Of a DNA stretch of 13,451 bases, positions 7,646 through 13,451 are shown piece after piece (the stretch's first letter is position 1; each line of letters begins with the position of its first letter). Both the position numbers and the translations under genes were made by a program. Where the stretch lies: contig CAYQOU010000086.1 of assembly GCA_964419255.1 (NCBI GenBank), forward strand, positions 1 to 13,451, written 5' to 3'. A model generated the notes under the pieces. That model searched no databases. It saw only the letters and a program-made list of their open reading frames with translations, and was not told where the DNA came from. The stretch is from CAZPHU01 sp964419255. GTDB lineage: Bacteria > Fibrobacterota > Chitinivibrionia > Chitinivibrionales > CAYFVL01.

Positions 7646-8200
7646 ATGAAGAAACTTCTTTTCATGATATCGGTGATTATCGTATTGCGACTCATGGGGT
7701 GCAGCAGTCCGATGCTCAATGTATATACGTTTGATAGTGCCGCATTGGCCAGAGTAACAGGATTGTCACCCAATGCGGCCAGAGGTGAGATCTTCTTCAC
7801 CCCGATCCCTAACGAGGGCCTCAGGATAAAAGGACAAATCGAAGGGTTGATTCCCCGACACAGTTATGCAGTATTCATCTATGAAAGAGGCGAATGCCAC
7901 GATGAGAAATCCATGGGGGCGATCTTCGATCCCGGCAGAAGCGGTTTACATGGGCTGCCTGGACTCTCACCGGGCCAGCACAATGCCGGAGATCTGCCCA
8001 ATATAACCGCCGATGAGGACGGAATCGCCGAAATCGACTACACCACCGATGCCCTCGGGATCGGGCATTCCTCTTTTTCGGTGATCGGAAAGAGCCTGGT
8101 CCTTCATGCGGGGCCAGCCGATTTTACCACCCAACCCACCGGGGGCTCCGGCGATATCATAGCCTGTGGGGTTATCCGGATATGTGAGACACAAAAATAG
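7646..8200 (+). CDS. Cu/Zn superoxide dismutase-like lipoprotein lacking most copper ligands
   Basis: 184 residues, ATG at 7646, with AGGG 6 nt upstream. A lipoprotein signal ends LMGC with Cys19, followed by Ser, which favours the outer membrane. The rest is a SodC fold. The disulfide cysteines are present (GEC, Cys84; ACGVI, Cys174), as are the zinc ligands His102 (SGLHGLP), His112 and Asp116 (HNAGDLP), and the late copper His154 (LVLHAGPADFTTQPTG). The motif GFHIHE is AVFIYE here, so two copper histidines are Phe77 and Tyr79. The bridging His of GGHxxP is Ile93 (GAIFDP), and the active-site Arg before ACGVI is Ile172. Dismutase activity is therefore unlikely. B. subtilis YojM is a known SodC paralogue missing copper ligands. 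The role is unknown: zinc binding, metal delivery or a structural function are all possible. The next gene starts 36 bp on, so the two are probably one operon. Confidence 0.88.
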   Translation: MKKLLFMISVIIVLRLMGCSSPMLNVYTFDSAALARVTGLSPNAARGEIFFTPIPNEGLRIKGQIEGLIPRHSYAVFIYERGECHDEKSMGAIFDPGRSGLHGLPGLSPGQHNAGDLPNITADEDGIAEIDYTTDALGIGHSSFSVIGKSLVLHAGPADFTTQPTGGSGDIIACGVIRICETQK

Positions 8201-8236
8201 AATGGAAACATCTCTCTTGGAAAAGGAGTTACCATC

Positions 8237-9262
8237 ATGTTGTGGGATATTATCGACAAGTCTATTGCAGGAGACATTCTTTCGACCGATGAGATAGGCT
8301 TTCTTCTGCGGCTGCCGCTTTTTACGGAGGAATCGGCGCTTGTACTCTCTGCAGCCAGGAAAAAAAGCGAAGCCCTCAACAACGGTTACGCGGAGGTACA
8401 TGCCAGGATTCAGCTCGACCATGCGCCCTGCCCCAACAACTGCTCTTTCTGCTCGTTTGCCAAACGTAATTTTAATGTCCCGCGACACTGGTTGTCACCC
8501 GAGGAGATAATCAAGCGGGCACTTAACTACGAAGCCGATCATGCTAATGCTGTTCTCATAAGCGCGACGGCAGCATACCCCTTCGAGCGTTTCATCGAGA
8601 TGTCCCAGGAGCTTAACAGCGTACTCCAACCGGAAACCATAAAGGTGGCAAACATTGGTGACATCTCCCTGGAACAGGCATTTCGGCTGGTGGACTGCGG
8701 CTATGTCGGAGTGTATCATGCCGTGCGCCTGGGAGAAAGTATCGATACGTCCATCACGCTGGACAGGCGCCAGCAGACATTCCGCAATATCAAAGAGGCA
8801 GGCTTACTGCTGGGGACCTGCCTGGAGCCGATAGGAAGCGAACATACCATTCGGGAACTTGTCGAAAAAACGATGCTGACCATCTTGGCCGAGCCGGTAT
8901 TCGGCGGAGCCGTTCGCAGGATTCCTCTTCCCTCCCAAGGCCTTACCCATGAAGAGATGGTTAGTGAGGCGGAGATGGCTCATATACTGGCGGTGGTGCG
9001 CCTTGCTCTCGATTACTCGGTCCCCGGTCTGTGCACATATGAGCCGAATGTCATCGGTGCCGCTGCCGGAGCGAACCTGTTCTGGGCAGATTCCGACAGC
9101 AAACTGGATAAGGTAGAATATCCGCGCACCTTGCGCCCACTATCATCGGTTACAGAATGCAGACATATTTTCGAGGAAGCGGAGTGGCCGGTTCTCAAGG
9201 GCCCGTCAAAGCTTTATGCGCCCAAGAGTGAAAACCTACATTATCCGCGCAAAACCGGGTGA
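8237..9262 (+). CDS. Biotin synthase-like radical SAM protein of unknown substrate
   Basis: 341 residues, ATG at 8237, with AAGGAG 8 nt upstream. CPNNCSFC (Cys65, Cys69, Cys72) is the CX3CX2C motif that holds the 4Fe-4S cluster and S-adenosylmethionine. The order of elements resembles BioB/PylB/HydE proteins: an N-terminal helical region, the cluster motif, NIGDISLEQAFRLVDCGYVGVYHAVR, the RRQQTFRNIKEAGLLLGTCLEPIGSE segment that fits the SAM-ribose Glu strand, and a C-terminal BATS-like part with EPNVIGAAAGANLFWA. Substrate-specific biotin synthase residues could not be confirmed and no bio genes are nearby, so I do not call it bioB. Its last 22 bp overlap the convergent sulfotransferase gene. 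The likely operon partner is the upstream SOD-like lipoprotein. Confidence 0.85.
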   Translation: MLWDIIDKSIAGDILSTDEIGFLLRLPLFTEESALVLSAARKKSEALNNGYAEVHARIQLDHAPCPNNCSFCSFAKRNFNVPRHWLSPEEIIKRALNYEADHANAVLISATAAYPFERFIEMSQELNSVLQPETIKVANIGDISLEQAFRLVDCGYVGVYHAVRLGESIDTSITLDRRQQTFRNIKEAGLLLGTCLEPIGSEHTIRELVEKTMLTILAEPVFGGAVRRIPLPSQGLTHEEMVSEAEMAHILAVVRLALDYSVPGLCTYEPNVIGAAAGANLFWADSDSKLDKVEYPRTLRPLSSVTECRHIFEEAEWPVLKGPSKLYAPKSENLHYPRKTG

Positions 9263-10320
9263 TCGGTGAGAATGGAGGTGATGGCGTTCCGTTGACAATC
9301 ACTCAAGCTGTAACAGTTTTTCTTATAGCCTCCAAAGGCTTGTACTCTTTTTCCGATGCGTTGACGCAGGGAATCGGGAAAGGACCAGCTCCAGTGGGAA
9401 TATAGCCGCCTCAGCTGTTCTATAGGATAGTTTTCCAAATCCTCGAAGGATAACTTGAATGTTCGTGAGGATTCCACATCCTGAAGCGACTCTTGAAGCC
9501 TGGTCTCCAACCGTACATACTGTTGAGCGACCTCCTCCAATGATGGCGCTCGCCATCCGGGATTCATCGCATTATCACGCCCCGTAATCGACCACATTCT
9601 TTGTGTCGATTGAATAACCGTGTATGGGTCACGATAGATGTAGATGAACCGGGCCTCGGGAAAAATATCTACGAGTTCGGCGACGCGCAGGATATTGAAA
9701 GGATTCTTGAAAACAAGCCTCCTTTGTGTTGCGTATGAGAGTTTTGCCGCAAAAAACAAGAATGAATCCCGCCATTTCTTCTTCCTGATCGCCTCTTTGG
9801 GAAGAAAGGTGTTCTCCCCTGCCAGAAAATATTCCTCCGAGCGGGCAAATATCAGCCGCTCCAGTGGAGAGTATCCTGTCATCCTAAAGAGCGCGTTTTC
9901 TTCCTCCTGCGGCTCATCCATTCCCAGTGAGACATTATCCATCGGCCTGGTGGCGGAAAGGAATGCCCGCAGAACTGGCTCCACAAACTGCCGGGCAGTC
10001 ATAAAACTATGAGGATAACAGCATTGGAAGAGAGTCGGTGCCCACAGGGCGGAATCGCAGGCAAGAAGCTGATGAAGCAGAGTCGTCCCACTTCGCCAAT
10101 GCCCGATGATAAAAACAGGATCTGTTGGTGGACTTATGTTCTGAAGTTCATTTCCCAGTATCATTCGTTCCCGAGCCGCCAGAACAGATGAGCTCACCCC
10201 GGCCTGTAAAAGAAGCAAAAGGCGTCTTAAATATCTTGGGCGAAGAGAGACCCCATTTCTGTGAAGCACAGAAATCAGTTGAGGAAACGGCATCGACATC
10301 ATGAAATAGGCACTCTTCAA
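9241..10320 (-). CDS. PAPS-dependent sulfotransferase family protein
   Basis: 359 residues. The 5'-phosphosulfate-binding loop is at about 71-83 (IIGHWRSGTTLLH) and the 3'-phosphate-binding segment at about 225-240 (FIYIYRDPYTVIQSTQ). Between them is RPMDNVSLGMDEPQEEENAL, typical of the bacterial Sulfotransfer_3-type group. Known chemistry: transfer of sulfate from PAPS to a hydroxyl or amine; the acceptor here is unknown (a glycan, lipid or small metabolite is possible). The TTG start at 10320 shares TTGA with the stop of the upstream gene, which suggests translational coupling. An ATG six codons in (10302) has a weaker ribosome-binding site. No PAPS synthesis genes are in the window. There is no signal peptide, so it is cytoplasmic or peripheral. 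Confidence 0.88.
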   Translation of the reverse strand: MKSAYFMMSMPFPQLISVLHRNGVSLRPRYLRRLLLLLQAGVSSSVLAARERMILGNELQNISPPTDPVFIIGHWRSGTTLLHQLLACDSALWAPTLFQCCYPHSFMTARQFVEPVLRAFLSATRPMDNVSLGMDEPQEEENALFRMTGYSPLERLIFARSEEYFLAGENTFLPKEAIRKKKWRDSFLFFAAKLSYATQRRLVFKNPFNILRVAELVDIFPEARFIYIYRDPYTVIQSTQRMWSITGRDNAMNPGWRAPSLEEVAQQYVRLETRLQESLQDVESSRTFKLSFEDLENYPIEQLRRLYSHWSWSFPDSLRQRIGKRVQAFGGYKKNCYSLSDCQRNAITSILTDHPVLRG

Positions 10321-10787
10321 TTTTTCGCCCCGATATTTTTCGCCGGAAGAGTGAAACGTAAATGAAGGGTGTCGATGGAGGAGTTTATCATGAATTTATT
10401 GCGATTAAACCCGGGCGGAAGAATTCCCCGCTGTTCTTTGTGAAAGCAGTATGGCTCCCGAGGTCCGCGCCATCCCATGTTGATATGTCGGTCACGGTTG
10501 GTATCCTGATATCCTGCTATTATGTACTCCCCTGGTGGAAGGCTGTCAAAACAAAACGGCAAGGAATCCGCAGTAACCAAATCAGGCAAAAAACGCAAAC
10601 GTCTAAAAACCTGTCGAGTTTTGAATTGCTGCTGACTGGCGTACACTCCAAGATAGATCGTTTGCCTGGGCAGATAGCCGGTCATAGTGCCACATACTCT
10701 GAAGAATTTCTGAGAGTTTTTCTCCTGGGAAAACGAGAAGAAATTAAGCAGCACAATGGTAATAAATACTGGTATTATATATTTCAT
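10317..10787 (-). CDS. Secreted small protein, DUF2141-like
   Basis: 156 residues, ATG at 10787. A Sec signal peptide covers about residues 1-20 (hydrophobic core then FSFS-QEK). The mature part is beta-rich, and SLPPGEYIIAGYQDTNRDRHINMGWRGPREPY (seen at 82-113) matches the DUF2141 pattern of PxGxYxxxxxxDxNxNGxxD followed by GxPxE. The usual DxNxNGxxD loop is weakened here (TNRDRHIN). Function of the family is not known. No clear Shine-Dalgarno precedes the start. It is the first gene of a two-gene operon with the sulfotransferase, overlapping by 4 bp. Confidence 0.75.
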   Translation of the reverse strand: MKYIIPVFITIVLLNFFSFSQEKNSQKFFRVCGTMTGYLPRQTIYLGVYASQQQFKTRQVFRRLRFLPDLVTADSLPFCFDSLPPGEYIIAGYQDTNRDRHINMGWRGPREPYCFHKEQRGILPPGFNRNKFMINSSIDTLHLRFTLPAKNIGAKN

Positions 10788-10934
10788 GGGAATATGACGA
10801 CTCGGTTAAAGCCAAAAATATACGCACTCTCTTAATCTTAGTCATTTTGAAGGAGATCCCATAGGTAAATATACAATAAACGAAAAATAGTCACTCTCCC
10901 AGGCGATGGCTAAGGTGTTTTTTTCATTGAGGAC

Positions 10935-11040
10935 AAGTCGCGCAATTGCTTAAGGGCGAAAGGCTTGACGCAATCTTGCGCAATGCCTTTTAAGGCATTT
11001 CTAGATTGCTGGCCCTTTCTTGACAAGATATTGCGCGGTC
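10935..11040. repeat. Palindromic intergenic repeat, copy B (CGCGCAAT-ended)
   Basis: It begins with AAGTCGCGCAAT (10935-10946), the same 12 bases that begin copy A, and ends with ATTGCGCG (11030-11037). Inner segments pair in order. The centre is a perfect 8-bp stem, AATGCCTT/AAGGCATT (10983-11000) with a TT loop. Spacing between the termini is 83 nt against 87 nt in copy A. It lies in the 317-bp gap before the radical SAM gene at 11105 and ends about 65 bp before that start, so it would be inside or close to the promoter or leader. I saw no separate promoter there. Confidence 0.7.
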
Positions 11041-11104
11041 GCTGCGGGAGAATCGCTCGATTAAGGAAACTGTTTTTTTACATTTTTATCTGTTAGGCAT
11101 ATAT

Positions 11105-12442
11105 ATGAAAATACTTCTAATAAATCCCCCTCGATCTCCGTTTAACGGTATTCTTGAGCATGCCTCTAAGGATGTCCTGCCTTTCATTCATCGAAAGCTG
11201 GTAGGACCACCGCTTGGCCTCCTGACACTCGCCGAGGCAGTAAAGGATCATAGCGTTGCCGTTTTTGACATGAAAGGGGAATACGATTTACTTAACGATG
11301 CTCCTTCTCCAGCTCATATGATCGGCAATACGATAGAGGAGTTCAGACCTGACATCGTCGGAATAACCGTGATTGCATCCGAGCTGCCGGTTTCACTCGA
11401 ACTGATCAGTGTGGTTAAGCAATTTTCTCCAGAAACCGTTACCGTTGCAGGAGGGCTTCAGGCAACTCTATGCCCTGATAGTTTCAATGGCTCAGGTGTT
11501 GATGTCCTGTGCCCGGGAATGTCCGCACATGTGTTTAGAAACCTGTGCAATGCGATAGAGTCGCGAACTCCACTTCTCTCTGTACCGGGGATAATGGTGC
11601 GAAACGGAGACAAATACAGACCAACTGCTGCTGTCGGACCCAAAGACGCAGCCGGAAAAGATTTCATTCTCCCCAACAGGTCGCATCTGAAGAGATGGAT
11701 ATCCACATACACCGTGGGGAATGGAAAGGGGCCGGTAACCTATCTGTTTACTTCTCTGGGCTGCCCCCACAAATGCACCTTCTGCTCCATATGGCCTCAG
11801 CATCAGGGCTTTTACCACCAGAGGGAGGTCGACAGTGTTATAGACGAGCTCAAAAGGCTAGATGACTATCCTATCGTGCGGTTTGCTGATGCCAATACAA
11901 TCGTTAACATTCAGTGGATTAATCAGCTGTTTGACAGTATCGAGCGGGAAGGTATCCGAAAAGAATATGTTATGGATATCAGAGCAGATACTGCGGCACA
12001 CAACCCTGAACTGATTCGAAGGCTGGCCAGAAATGGCTTGCGCGTTGTGATATGCGGGTTTGAATCGTTTCGAGAAGATGAACTGGAAAAATATGGAAAA
12101 AGCAGCTCGGCCGCACTAATCAGCAGGGCTGTAGAGGTATTCCATGATAATGGTATAAGTGTGCGGGGGAATTATGTCATACCCACCGATTACACCGAGA
12201 ACGATTTTGATGCCCTGAAACAATATGCATCATCCCACAAAGTCACTCACGCAGGATATACGATCCTGACCCCGATGCCTGGAACCATGTTGTATGATGA
12301 GATGGCCGATCAGATTATCGATACTGACCTTTCCAAATACAATTTCTTTAATGCGGTCACCAGAACGCATCTGGATAAGGAGCTTTTTTACCGGAAAGTC
12401 AGTGATTTATGGAAAATTAAAAAAGGCACCGAGGTGATATGA
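11105..12442 (+). CDS. B12-binding-domain radical SAM protein
   Basis: 445 residues, ATG at 11105; only a weak AGG lies upstream. Residues 1-150 form a Rossmann-like cobalamin-binding domain (MKILLINPPRSP, PPLGLLTLAEAV, PDIVGITVIASELP, VTVAGGLQAT). It lacks the DxHxxG histidine, as many of this class do, and the usual GEGE after the GG-x-xAT strand is PGMS. The radical SAM domain starts near 210 with GCPHKCTFCSIW (Cys220, Cys224, Cys227) and runs through FADANTIV, DIRADTAAHNPELI, CGFESF and ILTPMPGTMLYDE. Relatives methylate or rearrange lipids, tetrapyrroles and natural products; the substrate here cannot be told. It is monocistronic, and faces dapF across a long palindrome. Confidence 0.88.
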   Translation: MKILLINPPRSPFNGILEHASKDVLPFIHRKLVGPPLGLLTLAEAVKDHSVAVFDMKGEYDLLNDAPSPAHMIGNTIEEFRPDIVGITVIASELPVSLELISVVKQFSPETVTVAGGLQATLCPDSFNGSGVDVLCPGMSAHVFRNLCNAIESRTPLLSVPGIMVRNGDKYRPTAAVGPKDAAGKDFILPNRSHLKRWISTYTVGNGKGPVTYLFTSLGCPHKCTFCSIWPQHQGFYHQREVDSVIDELKRLDDYPIVRFADANTIVNIQWINQLFDSIEREGIRKEYVMDIRADTAAHNPELIRRLARNGLRVVICGFESFREDELEKYGKSSSAALISRAVEVFHDNGISVRGNYVIPTDYTENDFDALKQYASSHKVTHAGYTILTPMPGTMLYDEMADQIIDTDLSKYNFFNAVTRTHLDKELFYRKVSDLWKIKKGTEVI

Positions 12443-12454
12443 ATTCCCACCCGA

Positions 12455-12507
12455 ACGTACCGTTTTTTAATCTCTTACCCATACTTAAGAGATTAAAAAC
12501 AGTACGT
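12455..12507. repeat. Long near-perfect palindrome between convergent genes
   Basis: The left arm 12455-12477 and right arm 12486-12507 match over about 21 pairs: ACGTAC outermost, one C/A mismatch, G, a T6/A5 run with one bulge, then AATCTCTTA with TAAGAGATT, around an 8-nt loop (CCCATACT). It sits between the stop of the radical SAM gene (12442) and the stop of dapF (12532). In both directions the T-run is in the first arm rather than after the stem, so it is not a normal intrinsic terminator. It may still act as a bidirectional one, or be a REP-like or transposon-derived element. Confidence 0.6.
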
Positions 12508-12531
12508 CCCCCTCCGATGGCGGTTCAAGGA

Positions 12532-13359
12532 TTACTGAAGCAGATAGGTGCCTTCGAACACCTCCCGAGCCGGACCGGTCATAAACACCGGGTGTTGGGG
12601 ATCACCATCCCATTCGATCTCAAGATCTCCCCCGGTGAGATGAGCTAAAACCCGATTGTTATGCTTCTTGTTGAGGATGCCTGCGACCACCGCCGCACAT
12701 GCCCCTGTACCACAGGCCATCGTTTCGCCACACCCTCTTTCAAAAACACGCATTGTAATCTCTGAAGAGTTGTCTACTCGGACAAATTCGACATTCGTTT
12801 TGTTGGGAAAGAAGGGATGAGCCTCGATTTTCGGCCCGATGCCCAGCACTAACTCATCGGAAAGCTCATCCGAGAACATGACAGCATGGGGATTACCCAT
12901 ACCCACCGAGGTAATCGGATACCGCTGGCCTTCAACCTCCAGGGGAAACTGTATTACCCGTTCGTCTGAATGAGCGGTAGGAATATCGGCAGCCTTAAGG
13001 ACGGGAGGCCCCATGCTGACTTTATACCCATCCTCCAGCTTCTGGGTATGAATGATTCCAGCACCGGTTTCAATAGCCAGGGTATGCTTACTGCTGAGCC
13101 CGTAAACGTGTATATAAAGAGAGAAACATCGGATACCATTTCCGCACATTTCCGCCTCACTACCGTCGCTGTTGATTATGCGCATGCGAAAATCCACCCT
13201 GTCCGAGTGTTCAATGAAGATTATGCCATCCGCTCCTATTCCCCGCCTTCTGTCGCAGATGCTGGCAGCCTGTTCGAGTATTCTTTTTCTGATCTCGTCA
13301 TCTTCCGGCCTCACCATGATAAAATCATTGGCCAGTCCCTCCATTTTTACAAATCGCAT
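12532..13359 (-). CDS. dapF: Diaminopimelate epimerase
   Basis: 275 residues from ATG at 13359. An ATG four codons upstream (13371) has no ribosome-binding site, whereas GAGG lies 6 nt before 13359, and the resulting MRFVKMEGLANDF matches the family's MKFTKMHGLGNDF opening. Both catalytic cysteine motifs are present: EMCGNGIRC (about 69-77) and GETMACGTGACA (about 210-221). GADGII and GNPHAVMF are also recognisable. It interconverts LL- and meso-diaminopimelate in the cytoplasm, the last steps toward lysine and the peptidoglycan cross-linking residue. Length is normal. It is not next to other lysine genes in the window. Confidence 0.97.
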   Translation of the reverse strand: MRFVKMEGLANDFIMVRPEDDEIRKRILEQAASICDRRRGIGADGIIFIEHSDRVDFRMRIINSDGSEAEMCGNGIRCFSLYIHVYGLSSKHTLAIETGAGIIHTQKLEDGYKVSMGPPVLKAADIPTAHSDERVIQFPLEVEGQRYPITSVGMGNPHAVMFSDELSDELVLGIGPKIEAHPFFPNKTNVEFVRVDNSSEITMRVFERGCGETMACGTGACAAVVAGILNKKHNNRVLAHLTGGDLEIEWDGDPQHPVFMTGPAREVFEGTYLLQ

Positions 13360-13392
13360 AAGCAACCTCATCGGGTGGTATAGAAAACAGGA

Positions 13393-13423
13393 TCAAACAA
13401 AAACCAAATCCGGCGATGCCGGA
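13393..13423 (-). terminator. Intrinsic terminator for a minus-strand gene beyond the right edge
   Basis: The hairpin TCCGGC (13409-13414), loop GAT, GCCGGA (13418-13423) is perfect over 6 bp. Read on the minus strand it is followed by TTTGGTTTTTGTTTG, a good T-rich tract. This implies a minus-strand gene to the right that ends just outside the window, about 35 bp before the dapF start, so dapF probably has its own promoter or depends on read-through. Confidence 0.55.
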
Positions 13424-13451
13424 GAATCAAGAATAAAAGATCAAGAAATCA

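Noticed and set aside
7967..8488. 173-codon minus-strand ORF across the SOD-like/radical SAM junction
   Set aside because: It is a shadow of two genes with clear family motifs on the plus strand.
10362..10835. 157-codon plus-strand ORF
   Set aside because: It is antisense to the DUF2141-like gene, which has a signal peptide and a family motif.
10850..10875. Strong Shine-Dalgarno AAGGAG with no gene behind it
   Set aside because: The triplet at the right distance is ATA and the frame closes after a few codons; probably chance or a dead start.
12439..12648. Plus-strand ORF of 69 codons whose ATG overlaps the radical SAM stop (ATGA)
   Set aside because: It reads straight through the palindrome and then overlaps the 3' end of dapF by more than 100 bp in antisense, with no family resemblance.
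12970..13383. 137-codon plus-strand ORF
   Set aside because: It is antisense to dapF, whose catalytic motifs are intact; no independent evidence.

Overview
The window looks like chromosomal DNA of a diderm (Gram-negative-type) bacterium of moderate GC. It has an outer-membrane polysaccharide export protein, a Wzz-type inner-membrane partner, an outer-membrane-type lipoprotein and a diaminopimelate pathway gene. TTG and GTG starts are common. Nothing here fixes the phylum. There are nine protein genes (one cut by the left edge), one clear gene fossil, two copies of a palindromic intergenic repeat, and no tRNA, rRNA, CRISPR or intact mobile element.

Layout. At 1-1025 (minus) is a Wzz/GNVR polysaccharide chain-length protein, divergent from an outer-membrane polysaccharide export (OPX) protein at 1248-2771 (plus). 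The gap between them holds a promoter candidate and a dyad that could regulate both. A GC-rich hairpin follows the export gene. The transcription accessory protein Tex occupies 3096-5417 (minus). The 5424-6211 gap is almost all non-coding; it holds palindromic repeat copy A and the frameshifted remains of an ABC-transporter ATPase. Next is a minus-strand REC-HisKA-ATPase protein (6212-7474), followed by two plus-strand genes in a likely operon: a Cu/Zn-SOD-like lipoprotein (7646-8200) and a BioB-like radical SAM protein (8237-9262). The latter runs 22 bp into the convergent sulfotransferase gene (9241-10320). The sulfotransferase is translationally coupled to a secreted DUF2141-like protein (10317-10787). 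Repeat copy B lies before a B12-binding-domain radical SAM gene (11105-12442). A long palindrome separates that gene from convergent dapF (12532-13359), and a terminator for an off-window minus-strand gene lies near the right edge.

How the genes fit together. The Wzz-like protein and the OPX protein are the inner-membrane and outer-membrane parts of one envelope-spanning exopolysaccharide route. Tex and DapF are housekeeping. The middle of the window is accessory. Two neighbouring proteins keep their family folds but have lost key residues: the sensor-type protein has Glu in place of the phospho-accepting Asp and lacks two ATP-binding glycine motifs, and the SOD-like lipoprotein has lost three of four copper ligands while keeping all the zinc ligands. 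The best candidate for something undescribed is the ~105-bp palindromic repeat with CGCGCAAT termini. It is present twice, intergenically, with matching internal structure, and is either a MITE/REP-type element or a structured RNA.
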